Below, in pieces: positions 1-8,042 of a stretch of DNA of 64,000 nucleotides (positions within the stretch are counted from its first letter, which is position 1; each line of letters starts with the position of its first letter). Source of the stretch: Streptomyces anulatus (GTDB lineage: Bacteria; Actinomycetota; Actinomycetes; Streptomycetales; Streptomycetaceae); assembly GCF_014650675.1 (NCBI RefSeq), contig NZ_BMVK01000002.1, forward strand, positions 1 to 64,000. The letters run 5' to 3'. Under the pieces are notes generated by a model. That model had not been told where the DNA came from. It made no database searches and saw only the letters and a list, made by a program, of their open reading frames with translations. The translations under genes and the position numbers were made by a program.

Positions 1-442
1 CCTGGATACGGGCCCCGGCACCGTCGTTCAGCGACACCAGCGGAGCACCGGCCGAGATGGCCATGTCCATGATCTTGTGGATCTTCGTGGCGTGCGCCTC
101 GCCCAGCGCCCCGCCGAAGATCCGGAAATCGTGCGCGTACACGAAGACCGTACGGCCCTCGACCGTCCCCCAGCCCGTGATCACACCATCCGTGTACGGC
201 TTCTTCGCCTCCAGACCGAAACCCGTCGCCCGGTGCCGGCGCAGCTGCTCGACCTCCTTGAACGAACCCGGATCCAGCAACAGCTCGATCCGCTCCCGCG
301 CGGTCAGCTTCCCCTTGGCATGCTGCGCCTCGGTCGCCCGCTCACTCGGTCCGCGCCGCGCCTGCTCGCGCAGGGCCAGCAGTTCGGCCACCCGGCCTCG
401 GGCGTCGTTCTGCTCACCCTGGGTTTCGTCCACAACGGTCAT
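1..442 (-). CDS. accB: Acyl-CoA carboxylase carboxyltransferase (beta) subunit, N-terminal part
   Basis: This is the first 147 codons of a biotin-dependent acyl-CoA carboxylase beta subunit, which moves carboxylate from biotin to acetyl- or propionyl-CoA. The ATG at 442 begins MTVVDETQGEQ. The segments LTARERIELLLDPGSF, GVITGWGTVEGR, VYAHDFRIFGGALGE and KIMDMAISAGAPLVSLNDGAGARIQ-type text are classic for the carboxyltransferase N-terminal subdomain. The gene runs off the left edge, so about three quarters of the usual 530 residues are missing. The call accB rather than pccB rests on remembered synteny with leuB, ilvE and cimA in Streptomyces and is an inference; substrate preference cannot be read from this part. 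Confidence 0.9.
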   Translation of the reverse strand, partial: MTVVDETQGEQNDARGRVAELLALREQARRGPSERATEAQHAKGKLTARERIELLLDPGSFKEVEQLRRHRATGFGLEAKKPYTDGVITGWGTVEGRTVFVYAHDFRIFGGALGEAHATKIHKIMDMAISAGAPLVSLNDGAGARIQ

Positions 443-692
443 GTACTGACCCTACGAACACCGACCCAGAAATCGTGCCGTCGACTCCGTACAGTCTCCT
501 GCCCGGTTTCGTGGTGGGAGTGAACAGAACCGCGGCACCGTGCACGCGATCCACCAGCGAAACGCCGCGCCGCACTGTATGAACTCTACAAAGACGAGGA
601 TGTGCGCTGGGCCACAGGCGGGGGAACGTAACGTGAAGCCCGTCCGATGACCCCGGCCCTCCCCGAAGTATGCCGCAGGGCCCGCGCCCCAC
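443..692. other. Intergenic stretch upstream of accB
   Basis: About 310 bases separate the accB start from the end of the GH101 gene. Apart from the terminator at 693-735 no gene is supported. It must hold the accB promoter. A GGGTCAG stretch lies just before the accB ATG on the minus strand, but no convincing -10/-35 pair was picked out. Confidence 0.4.
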
Positions 693-735
693 ACGGGAGG
701 GGCGGCCCCGGCCACCCGGAGCCGCCCCTCCCCCG
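693..735 (-). terminator. Hairpin terminator after the GH101 gene
   Basis: The arms GGGAGGGGCGGC (695-706) and GCCGCCCCTCCC (721-732) are perfectly complementary, with a 14-base loop. The hairpin sits 17 bases beyond the GH101 stop codon. There is no U tract, as is usual in Streptomyces. Confidence 0.75.
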
Positions 736-751
736 TATCGGGTCTTCTCTG

Positions 752-3700
752 TCAACTTCCGCAGTGGAAGCGGGCGTTGCCCCAGTCGGCGTGGTCGTTG
801 CCGTTGCCGTCGCCGCCGTCCTGGACGATCAGCTCGACGTACTTCGCGCCGCTGACGTCGGCCGTGAGCTTCCAGGCGGGGTCGGCCGCCCCCAGCACGG
901 GCGAGGCCACCTTCTCCGTGCCGTCGGCGGTGACCGCGAACCGCACGCTCCCCCGGGTGGCCTGGGCGTCGTCCACACCCACCTCGGCGGTGAAGGAGGT
1001 GCACTTCCCGCCCAGGTAGTAGCGGATCCTCGCCGGGGCGTGCGTGCCCAGGCCCTTGGCGTAGGCGACGCCCCCGATCTTCAGGGGGCCGCCGTCACCG
1101 GCCCCGGACTCCCCGTTGGACCGGTCGCGCTCGACCGGGCCCCAGCCGTTCTGGGAGGCGGTCCAGTCGAGGTCGCCGGCCCAGCTGTCCGCGGTGGGCG
1201 GCGGCGGGAGCGTACGGACGGAGGTTCCCGCTCCGAGCGCCCGGGCGGCTCCCCCGACGCTGTACGTGGCCTCCGCGTCCAGCGCGTACGTGTCGTAGGG
1301 GGCGTCGACCGGCGGGGTGACCCGCCAGCTGCCGGTGGCCTTCGCGCCCGGGGCGACCGAGTCGAAGGCGACCGCGCCCACGGGCTCGGCCTGCCAGCCC
1401 TCGGGAACGGTCAGCGCGAGCTTCACACCGGTGGCTGCGGTCGCCTCGTCGTTGCCGAAGGTCGCCGTGACCGTGTTCGGGGCTCCCGACTCCAGGGTCT
1501 CGGCGTCGGCGGCCACGTCGAGCGTGCCGCAGACGGCCTCCTGCCCGGCGGGGGCCGGCCCGAGGTCGGTCACGGTGAAGCCGTCGAGCACGAAGTCCGC
1601 GCCCTCGGGTGCTCCGGGCAGCTTGCGCAGCCCGGTCCAGGTGTCGCCGCAACCCGCGGTGAGCGTCCGGCTGAACTGCCCGGTGGTGCGCTGCTGCCCG
1701 ATCGGGGTGGCCCGGGTCTCGGTCGAGGAGGCCTTGCCGTCGGCGACCCGGTCGTAGCCCTCCACCCAGCTGTAGGCCCCGGCGTGGCTGGACTGGTAGT
1801 CGAAGTCGACCCGGTAGCGGTGGCCGTCCTTCATCGGGACGGTCCAGGGCGCGGTGCGGTAGACGAGGCCGGTGTTCTCCTCGTGGGCCTTCAGGGACTC
1901 CTTGCCCCCGAGCACGTCGTCGATCAGCTTCCCGTTCCAGCCGGACTGGGTGTACGGGGCATGGAGCTGCGAAATGCTGGTGCGGGGGTCGGTGGAGCCG
2001 CCCGCGTCGCCCTTGAGGAAGGGGCCCCAGCCCTGGTCGACGGCCTCGAAGTCCTCGTACGCCACCGTGCCGGTGCGGGTCGCGGGGGCGTTCTCGACGA
2101 TCCGTACGTCGTCGGCGCGGACCTTCGCCGTGCTGCCGGCCGCCGCCTCGATGCGGAGGGTGGTGCGACCGTTCGCGGGGGCGGTGAAGTTGACCTTGGC
2201 GCGCTGGAAGGAGGTGCCGTGCCAGTCGGACGCGGCGACGAAGTCCTCGGCGGTGGAGCGCTCGACGGCCACCGACGCACCCCCGGCGCTCAGCACCGTA
2301 CGGCGGCTCTCGCCGGGCTCCACCTCGATCAGGGCGGAGGCGGTGTAGCGCTTGCCGGGCTTGAGTCCGGTGACGGTCTGGGAGAGCGCGGCCGGGCCCG
2401 AGCCGGAGAGTTCGGCGCTGTTGCGACCCTGCTCGTCGGTGTCGCGGGCGGCGGTGCCGGTCCTCGTCCAGCCCTTCAGGTCACGGTCGTTGAAGCCGGG
2501 GTCCTTCAGCCCGGTCCCCTTCCCCCAGTCGGCCGACGCCTCCTTCGGCGCCCGGTCGGGGTAGAGGACGTAGGCCTGTCCGGCGGCGGCGGTCAGCGTG
2601 ACCTTCCCGTCGGCGGGGCGGACGGTGGTGACCTTCTCGCGGCCGTTGTCGGTCAGCTTGTAGAGGGTGTACGCGCCCTTGCCGGGCACCTCCCAGGTGC
2701 TGGATCCGCCGGTCTCGCTGTAGTGGTAGAGCTTCTTGCCGCCGTCCCACGGCAGCAGGTAGTCGGTGCCGCTGAGCACCTTGCGGCCCTGGTCGTAGAA
2801 GGTCCGCTTCCCGTCCTCGACGGTGCCGCGCACCCCGCCGGTGAAGGTGATGTCGTTGCCGTCCCAGCGGGTGATCCGCTGCTGCTGGAGGTACTTCGCG
2901 GGCAGGTTTTTCTGCCAGATGTTGGCGGTGAAGGCGTTCCAGTCGGTCTCGCCGGTCCAGCCCTCGAAGTCCTCCAGGGCCGTCTGGCCGAGCACCGGGT
3001 GGTTGTTCCAGATGTCCTTCTCGCCGTTGCGGATGAACCGGATGATCTGCGAGTTCAGGCCCTTGTTGGTGGCCCCGCCGTAGTTCAGGTCGTTGGCCCA
3101 GTGCGACCAGAGCGAGGCGCGCTCGAACTTGTCGGCCCATTCGGTGCCGACGGTCCAGCCCTGCTTCTGTACGGCCTGGATCGTCTTGTCGGCGATCCAG
3201 CCGTGGCTGTAGTAGACGTCGATGTAGAGGAAGTCGAGGTTCTCGTCGGTCTCGTCGCGCAGTTGCTGGAAGCGCTTCTCCAGGTCGCCGCTGTTGATGT
3301 CGCGGCGCTGGTCGATGTAGTAGCTCTGGTTGAGCCAGTTCCAGCCGGGCTTGGTCTTGTCGACGAGCTGCTCGGAGAAGGCGTTGGCCTCCGGGTAGGA
3401 CTCGGTGGCGTTGACGTGGACGCCGAAGTCGGCGCCCCACTTCTCGCCGTCCTTGAGCAGGGTGTTGAGGTCCTTCAGCCCGCCGGCCCGCTTGTTGTAG
3501 TTGCCGCCGTAGTCCGGGTGGGCGGAGTCGTGGCCCTCGGAGCCGTACCCCTTGAGGACGGCGAGCTGACCGAGGCCGTCGGTGGACTTCGAGATCCGCT
3601 TGACGTCGTCGAGGGTGCGCAGGAACGGGTGGGTGGCCTGGCTGGCGAAGTTGAACGGGATGTGGGTGACGACCCGCTTCGCGGTGTCCTCGCTGCCCGG

Positions 3701-4621
3701 CGCGGTGACGCCGATCGTGCGGAAGGCGACGGCCCCGTCCTGCCAGTCGACGGCCTTGTCGCCGTTGGCGTCGGGGGTGACGACGACCTTGGCCCAGGGC
3801 AGGTTCTCGCCGCTCTCGGGCTTCGGAGCGCCCTCGCCCCGGTAGGTCCACTGGCCGGACCAGACGCCGACCCGAACGCCGCCGCCCTCCTCGGTGCGTG
3901 CCTGGTGCCAGAAGCGGGCGTCGTCACCGCCGGTGGCCCCGGCGGGCTTGTCGTAGGAGGAGTTGGACTCGACGGCGGCGGCGAGCGAGCCGTTGTTCAG
4001 GATCGCGTAACTGGCCCCGACGGGAGCGGTGTCGGGCTTCGTCTCCCCGGTGACCTTGCCGAAGACGTCGGCGGTGCGGGTGGAGTCCGGGTCGAGCTTC
4101 GTGAACGCGGTGGCGGCCCCGGCCTCGCCGGAGCCGACGGAGATCAGGTCGTGCCCGGGTATGTCGATGGTCCCGACCCGGAACGCCGCGGTGTCGCGGA
4201 CGGCGGTCACCTTGAACGTGGTGGCCCGCCCGGAGACGGTGAGCGAGGCGTCGATCTCGACGCCCGGGAGGTCCTCGAAGGCGAGGGTGTAGCGGGCCGC
4301 CGAGCGGGTGACCTTCGGTGAGCCCTTGAGCTTCACCGGGTGGGCGGTCCCGTTGAGGGTGACGGCGGTGACCGGCCGGGTGGAGCCGAGCAGGTGCTCG
4401 CCGCTCGCCCGGTCGGTGTACGACAGGACGCGCGGGAAGTCGTCGGCGACGGCGACGGCGAGCCGGTCGGATCCGATGACGGCGGATCCACCGGACTCCG
4501 CCGCCCCGGCCGGGGAGGGGGACGGATCGGCGGCTGCGGCGGGGAGGGCGGTCCCCACGAGCGCCAGGACGGCTGCGGAGGCCGCGGCGACCAGGCCGGG
4601 GCGAGGGAATCTTGGCGACAT
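752..4621 (-). CDS. Secreted endo-alpha-N-acetylgalactosaminidase (GH101) with C-terminal NPCBM domain
   Basis: Predicted 1289-residue extracellular enzyme that releases the core Gal-GalNAc disaccharide from O-linked glycoproteins. The start at 4621 gives a signal peptide (MSPRFPRPGL, hydrophobic run, AAA); an upstream in-frame start would put 56 non-signal residues in front. The GH101 core covers roughly residues 250-720. The motif LDFLYIDVYY carries the expected nucleophile D468, and GTEW carries the expected acid/base E494. Carbohydrate-binding-like modules follow, then a NEW3/NPCBM-associated Ig-like domain (about 1045-1130), then a C-terminal NPCBM domain beginning near SWAGDLDW and including KGLGTHAPARIRYYL. 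It diverges from the GH64 gene. GH101 is best known from gut and pathogenic bacteria, so its natural substrate here is unclear. The family call is firm; activity on mucin-type glycans is inferred. Confidence 0.93.
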   Translation of the reverse strand: MSPRFPRPGLVAAASAAVLALVGTALPAAAADPSPSPAGAAESGGSAVIGSDRLAVAVADDFPRVLSYTDRASGEHLLGSTRPVTAVTLNGTAHPVKLKGSPKVTRSAARYTLAFEDLPGVEIDASLTVSGRATTFKVTAVRDTAAFRVGTIDIPGHDLISVGSGEAGAATAFTKLDPDSTRTADVFGKVTGETKPDTAPVGASYAILNNGSLAAAVESNSSYDKPAGATGGDDARFWHQARTEEGGGVRVGVWSGQWTYRGEGAPKPESGENLPWAKVVVTPDANGDKAVDWQDGAVAFRTIGVTAPGSEDTAKRVVTHIPFNFASQATHPFLRTLDDVKRISKSTDGLGQLAVLKGYGSEGHDSAHPDYGGNYNKRAGGLKDLNTLLKDGEKWGADFGVHVNATESYPEANAFSEQLVDKTKPGWNWLNQSYYIDQRRDINSGDLEKRFQQLRDETDENLDFLYIDVYYSHGWIADKTIQAVQKQGWTVGTEWADKFERASLWSHWANDLNYGGATNKGLNSQIIRFIRNGEKDIWNNHPVLGQTALEDFEGWTGETDWNAFTANIWQKNLPAKYLQQQRITRWDGNDITFTGGVRGTVEDGKRTFYDQGRKVLSGTDYLLPWDGGKKLYHYSETGGSSTWEVPGKGAYTLYKLTDNGREKVTTVRPADGKVTLTAAAGQAYVLYPDRAPKEASADWGKGTGLKDPGFNDRDLKGWTRTGTAARDTDEQGRNSAELSGSGPAALSQTVTGLKPGKRYTASALIEVEPGESRRTVLSAGGASVAVERSTAEDFVAASDWHGTSFQRAKVNFTAPANGRTTLRIEAAAGSTAKVRADDVRIVENAPATRTGTVAYEDFEAVDQGWGPFLKGDAGGSTDPRTSISQLHAPYTQSGWNGKLIDDVLGGKESLKAHEENTGLVYRTAPWTVPMKDGHRYRVDFDYQSSHAGAYSWVEGYDRVADGKASSTETRATPIGQQRTTGQFSRTLTAGCGDTWTGLRKLPGAPEGADFVLDGFTVTDLGPAPAGQEAVCGTLDVAADAETLESGAPNTVTATFGNDEATAATGVKLALTVPEGWQAEPVGAVAFDSVAPGAKATGSWRVTPPVDAPYDTYALDAEATYSVGGAARALGAGTSVRTLPPPPTADSWAGDLDWTASQNGWGPVERDRSNGESGAGDGGPLKIGGVAYAKGLGTHAPARIRYYLGGKCTSFTAEVGVDDAQATRGSVRFAVTADGTEKVASPVLGAADPAWKLTADVSGAKYVELIVQDGGDGNGNDHADWGNARFHCGS

Positions 4622-4847
4622 GGCCCCTGAGTAGTCGCCGTGTCCGGACACCGTCAACGAACTTCGGCCCCGGGGGCCGACTCCGTCCAACAACCCCGGT
4701 GCGTTAGTCCAAGTCAGGGCGGTGCGGAGCCGACCGGGTCCTCGTTCACCTCTTGGCCGTCCGCACCCCCGGGCGGTCACGGTTCGCACCCGCTCGGTTC
4801 CGGCAAGTACCGCTTCGGGGCGTCGAGTTGTGAAGACTCGGAATTTT
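4622..4847. other. Divergent intergenic region between GH101 and GH64 genes
   Basis: The 372 bases from 4622 to 4993 separate two divergent secreted glycoside hydrolase genes and must hold both promoters. The only clear element is the 14-bp palindrome at 4848-4861. A TTGACG at 4872-4877 could be a -35 box for GH64, but no good -10 follows at the right distance. Confidence 0.4.
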
Positions 4848-4861
4848 TGAGAGCGCTCTCA
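4848..4861. promoter_or_regulatory. LacI-type operator TGAGAGCGCTCTCA upstream of GH64
   Basis: This is a perfect 14-bp palindrome with the central CG typical of LacI-family operators. It lies 132 bases before the GH64 start. The identical 14-mer occurs at 34804-34817 just before the GH3 glucosidase start, next to a LacI-family gene (42296-43270). The form resembles the CebR/CelR operator TGGGAGCGCTCCCA. The controlling protein is inferred. Confidence 0.7.
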
Positions 4862-4993
4862 GTCACAAGTCTTGACGCTCGTTCCGGGCCTCGCGAGAGT
4901 GGTGCGCACCGCAGGCACCCCCACGGTCCTGTACCTCCCCGCGCCACCCCCCACCACTCGCCTGCGGCCCCCCACCACCTCGGGAGTCCCTTC

Positions 4994-6220
4994 GTGATTT
5001 CACGCCGAATGTTCCTGACCGGCGCCGCCGCCTCGGCCGCGGCGCTCACGTACCCCGCCTGGGGCACGGCTCTGAGCCCCCGCGCCTCGGCGGCCCCCGC
5101 GACCTGCGAACTGGCACTGGAGAACAAGTCGTTGCCGGGCACGGTGCACGCGTATGTGACCGGCCACGAGCTGGGCACCGACCGCTGGGTGCTGCTCAAG
5201 CCGGACGGCGGCGTCTACCGCCCCGACTCCCCCGGCGCCCCGCAGACCCCGCTGCCCGTCGACTGCGCGATCCCGCTCAAGGGCGCGGGCGCGGGTCCGG
5301 TCGTGCTGACCCTGCCGCAGATGTACGGGGCGCGGGTCTACTTCGTCCGCGACGACAAGCTGGACTTCTACCTCAACCCGGGCCCCTCGCTGGTGGAGCC
5401 CGCCTTCGCGACGCCCACGGACCCCAACTACGGGCGCACCTGGTCGTTCTGCGAGTTCACCTTCAACACGGAGCAGCTGTACTCCAACATCAGCTACGTC
5501 GACCTGGTGACGGCCCTCCCGATCGGCATCACCCTGGAGGGCGACGCGACGCACACCGTGGCCCCGCTCCCGGACGGCGCGGTGCAGCGGATCGCCGACG
5601 ACCTCGCCGCCCAGGCCGCCGCCGACGGGCAGCCGTGGGACAAGCTGATCACCCGGAGCGACGACGGCAGCGTCCTGCGGGTCGTCTCGCCGCAGAACAT
5701 CATGGCCCCGTACTTCGACCGGCCCGCCGAGATGCCGTTCCGGGACCTGTTCACCGCGCAGATCGACGAGGTCTGGGAGAAGTACCGCTCCGAGGACCTG
5801 CGCATCGACCTCCAGGGCGGCCGGGGCACGCTGGCCGGCCGGGTCAGCGGGGACACCCTGACCTTCGATGGCGGCCACACCTTCGTCAAGCCGGAGACGA
5901 AGGACATCTTCACCTGCAACCACGGCCCGTTCACCAACAACCCGGGCGACTCCGACGACAAGAAGGCGATCCTGGCCCGGCTGGCGGCGGGCTTCAACCG
6001 CTCGATCATGCTGAGCCATCCGAGCCAGCCGAACGGCACGTCCACGGCGGACTACTACAAGGGAACGGTCACCAACCACTGGTCCCGGGTGGTCCACGCG
6101 AACAGCCCGATCGGCTACGCGTTCCCGTACGACGACGTCCGCCCCGACGGCCAGCCGGACGTCTCGGGCGCGGCGCACGACGGGAACCCGCGCCGCTTCA
6201 CGGTGAGCGTGGGCTCCTGA
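4994..6220 (+). CDS. Secreted endo-beta-1,3-glucanase, GH64
   Basis: Predicted 408-residue beta-1,3-glucanase of the laminaripentaose-producing family, which cuts laminarin or fungal wall glucan outside the cell. The GTG at 4994 is chosen because a GGGAG lies 7 bases upstream and because it keeps the twin-arginine signal SRRMFLTG intact; an ATG at 5009 would lose the arginines. Export is therefore predicted through the Tat pathway. GH64 signatures are SFCEFTFN with E154 and ISYVDLV with D170, which match the catalytic Glu/Asp pair known for the family, and the C-terminal NHGPFTNNPGDS and HSRVV-like HWSRVVHANSPIGYAFPYDDV segments. No separate carbohydrate-binding module is present. The operator at 4848 suggests shared control with the beta-glucan locus at 32-43 kb. 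Confidence 0.95.
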   Translation: MISRRMFLTGAAASAAALTYPAWGTALSPRASAAPATCELALENKSLPGTVHAYVTGHELGTDRWVLLKPDGGVYRPDSPGAPQTPLPVDCAIPLKGAGAGPVVLTLPQMYGARVYFVRDDKLDFYLNPGPSLVEPAFATPTDPNYGRTWSFCEFTFNTEQLYSNISYVDLVTALPIGITLEGDATHTVAPLPDGAVQRIADDLAAQAAADGQPWDKLITRSDDGSVLRVVSPQNIMAPYFDRPAEMPFRDLFTAQIDEVWEKYRSEDLRIDLQGGRGTLAGRVSGDTLTFDGGHTFVKPETKDIFTCNHGPFTNNPGDSDDKKAILARLAAGFNRSIMLSHPSQPNGTSTADYYKGTVTNHWSRVVHANSPIGYAFPYDDVRPDGQPDVSGAAHDGNPRRFTVSVGS

Positions 6221-6238
6221 CGCCCGCCCGGTAGAGGT

Positions 6239-6269
6239 GTGTGCCCCCGCCCGTACGGCGGGGGCACAC
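6239..6269 (+). terminator. Terminator after GH64
   Basis: Perfect 13-bp arms (6239-6251 and 6257-6269) enclose the loop CGTAC, 18 bases after the GH64 stop codon. The right arm runs into the tandem repeats that start at 6264. Confidence 0.85.
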
Positions 6270-6353
6270 GCATGTCCGGGGGGAGAGGGGCACGCCCACG
6301 TCCGGCGGAGGCACACGCATGTCCGGATGGGGGCACGCCCGCGTCCGGCTGCC
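6264..6353. repeat. Degenerate tandem repeat, four 21-26 base units
   Basis: Units start at 6264, 6290, 6311 and 6333. Each reads GCAC(A/G)C(G/C)C(A/G)(T/C)GTCCGG followed by 6-11 variable bases. Units 1 and 3 share GCACACGCATGTCCGG; units 2 and 4 share GCACGCCC(A/G)CGTCCGG, so the array looks like a doubled two-unit block. Decayed copies (CTCTCCGG, CATCCGG) continue to about 6390. No coding role is seen. Confidence 0.7.
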
Positions 6354-6477
6354 GCGTACACCTCTCCGGCGAGGCGCGCACACATCCGGGTTCCGCCACA
6401 CCGGCATCCGATACCCCACCAATTGACACGGTATGCAGTGTTCTTGACTTCGCCACACCTCTCCGGGACGGTGCCGT

Positions 6478-7155
6478 ATGCGAATGAAGCGACTCCCCCA
6501 CCGGCTGCTCACGGCGGTCGCCGCCGGATTCCTGCTGACCGCCGTGACCCCGGCCCACGCGGACCCCGCCCCGCCGGGGTCCCCGGCCCCGCAGTCCTCC
6601 GGCGCGCACGGTCTGCGCGCCTTCCAGCAGAGCTACGGCCTGCCCCCGACCGGCCGGGTGGACACCGCCACCGCGCAGCTGCTCAGGTCGGCCCCGGACA
6701 GTGAGCTGCGGGTGTTCTTCGCCGCCCCGGCCGACCTCGGCCCGGAGCAGCTCGGCCACGCCCGGTCGGTCATCGGCGTCGGGAAGGGGGCGGAGCTCTC
6801 CGCTGAGGCCCAGGTCATCGCCCTGATGACGGCCATGCAGGAGTCGAAGTTCGTCAACTACACGTCCCCGGTCGACCACGATTCGCTCGGCGTCTTCCAG
6901 CAGCGCCCCAGCATGGGCTGGGGCACGCCCGCGCAGATCACCCACGTACCGACCGCGGCCAAGTCCTTCTACGGGCTGCCCTCGCCCAGCGCCAATCCGG
7001 GGCTGCTCCAGATCGACGGCTGGGAGTCGATGGAGCCCGGCGACGTGTGCCAGGCGGTCCAGCGGTCCGCGTACCCGGACCGGTACGCGCAGTGGGAGGA
7101 CTTCGCCCGGGACCTGCTGGAGCAGGAGGGCCCGGACGCCGACCCGATCCCGTAG
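6478..7155 (+). CDS. Secreted peptidoglycan-binding protein with lysozyme-like C-terminal domain
   Basis: 225 residues. A signal peptide (about residues 1-29, ending AHA) is followed by a PG_binding_1-type repeat (LRAFQQSYGLPPTGRVDTATAQLL, about 43-66). The C-terminal part (about 95-215) has the arrangement ALMTAMQESKFVNY ... DSLGVFQQRPSMGWGTPAQI ... AKSFY seen in a common actinobacterial secreted family whose fold resembles lytic transglycosylases; the Glu in MQESKF could play the catalytic part. A GGGACGG lies 7 bases before the ATG at 6478; the ATG at 6484 is an alternative start. A role in cell-wall binding or turnover is likely, but enzymatic activity is inferred only. Confidence 0.75.
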   Translation: MRMKRLPHRLLTAVAAGFLLTAVTPAHADPAPPGSPAPQSSGAHGLRAFQQSYGLPPTGRVDTATAQLLRSAPDSELRVFFAAPADLGPEQLGHARSVIGVGKGAELSAEAQVIALMTAMQESKFVNYTSPVDHDSLGVFQQRPSMGWGTPAQITHVPTAAKSFYGLPSPSANPGLLQIDGWESMEPGDVCQAVQRSAYPDRYAQWEDFARDLLEQEGPDADPIP

Positions 7156-7188
7156 GACCGGAAGGCCGGGGCGCCCCGGCCGTGCGGA

Positions 7189-7225
7189 GCCCGGGGGCCG
7201 TCCCGGTGCGGGACGGCCCCCGGGC
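7189..7225. terminator. Bidirectional terminator
   Basis: A perfect 17-bp stem (7189-7205 with 7209-7225) has a 3-base loop. It lies between two convergent genes, the peptidoglycan-binding protein and the zinc-peptidase-like protein, and can serve both. Confidence 0.85.
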
Positions 7226-7236
7226 CATCGCTCGCG

Positions 7237-7761
7237 TCAGCAGCCGCCGCAGTTGTAGTACGTCACGTCCCAGTGGTTGCCCTCGTCCGCGTAGATGTTG
7301 CCGGAGCCGGACTGGTACTGGCGCGCGCCGTCGCCGCGCGGGCCGATGTAGGTGAACGTGCCGGTGACGTAGTTGTTCAGGCAGGTGCTCTTGGCGAAGT
7401 CGAGCTTGTAGCCGTTCCAGTGGGAGTACGTGCCGCCGGCGTGCCCGGTCTCCGTGCCGCCGGTGATGTTGATCGCGCAGCCGGTGGCGCTCTTGAGGGT
7501 CTGCGCTCCCTGGGCGCTCGCCAGGTTCAGCTGGTCGAACGACGTGCAGGTGGGGTTGTTCCGGTCGGAGCAGCCGCCGGAGGACGACCAGGTCACCCCG
7601 GACGAGCTGAACCGGGAGGTCGCCTGCGCGTGGGTCAGCTTGGTCACGGCGTGCGCCTCGGTGGCGCCGCTGCCGAGAGCGCCGATGCCGGGCGCGAAGA
7701 GGGCGCCGAGGACGAGGGCCAGGGCGGTGAGGGCGGAGCGGAGTCGTGGACGGGTCACCAT
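7237..7761 (-). CDS. Secreted protein with M15-type zinc peptidase residues
   Basis: 174 residues with a signal peptide ending near AHA (38). The ATG at 7761 is preferred over the ATG at 7782 because AGGAGG lies 9 bases before it. The name of the family is not recalled. The mature part is rich in Ser, Gly and Cys (C64, C72, C95, C127, C171, C174), suggesting disulphides. It contains SHWNGYKLD (H114, D121) and DEGNHWD (E160, H163). The spacing H-x6-D and E-x2-H is that of the zinc and catalytic residues in D-Ala-D-Ala and L-Ala-D-Glu peptidases of family M15 (VanX H116/D123 and E181/H184). A wall-peptide carboxypeptidase role would fit its neighbour at 6478, but this rests on motif reading. 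Confidence 0.6.
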   Translation of the reverse strand: MVTRPRLRSALTALALVLGALFAPGIGALGSGATEAHAVTKLTHAQATSRFSSSGVTWSSSGGCSDRNNPTCTSFDQLNLASAQGAQTLKSATGCAINITGGTETGHAGGTYSHWNGYKLDFAKSTCLNNYVTGTFTYIGPRGDGARQYQSGSGNIYADEGNHWDVTYYNCGGC

Positions 7762-7936
7762 GGGGGGATTCCTCCTGCTCATGACAAATCAGAAGGCGTA
7801 CGGGCGCTGGGCCGCGCACGCCGGGCAGGGAGATAGTGCCCGAGTTCTACGCGCGTCCGCCAGAGGGCGGCGCACCTCCGGGCCCGTCAACCCACTCCGC
7901 ACCGCGCACTCGATCGAGGGAACCCGGACGCCAGAT

Positions 7937-7991
7937 GTTGAACTTTGAACTAGATGCGGTTACAGTCGAACTTGTTGAAGGTTGAACAACA
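7937..7991. promoter_or_regulatory. Cluster of TTGAAC-like repeats before the YceI gene
   Basis: TTGAAC or a one-base variant occurs at 7938, 7945, 7966 (TCGAAC), 7975 (TTGAAG) and 7982. The region is clearly more AT-rich than its surroundings and lies 50-105 bases before the YceI start. TTGTT and AACAA (7973-7989) also form an inverted repeat. This looks like a promoter with repressor sites, possibly MarR-type; the regulator is not in the window. Confidence 0.5.
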
Positions 7992-8042
7992 CCTTCGGCA
8001 CCGCTCGATCCGTCCCCCGTAGCGCATCCCCGAGGAGGAGCC

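Noticed and set aside
647..4321. 1224-codon plus-strand open frame opposite GH101
   Set aside because: It has no domain, is Val/Gly/Ala-rich as expected for the complement of a GC-rich gene, and the minus strand carries a full recognised enzyme.
6264..6353. Possible CRISPR array
   Set aside because: Units are only 21-26 bases with no distinct spacers, no leader and no cas genes.
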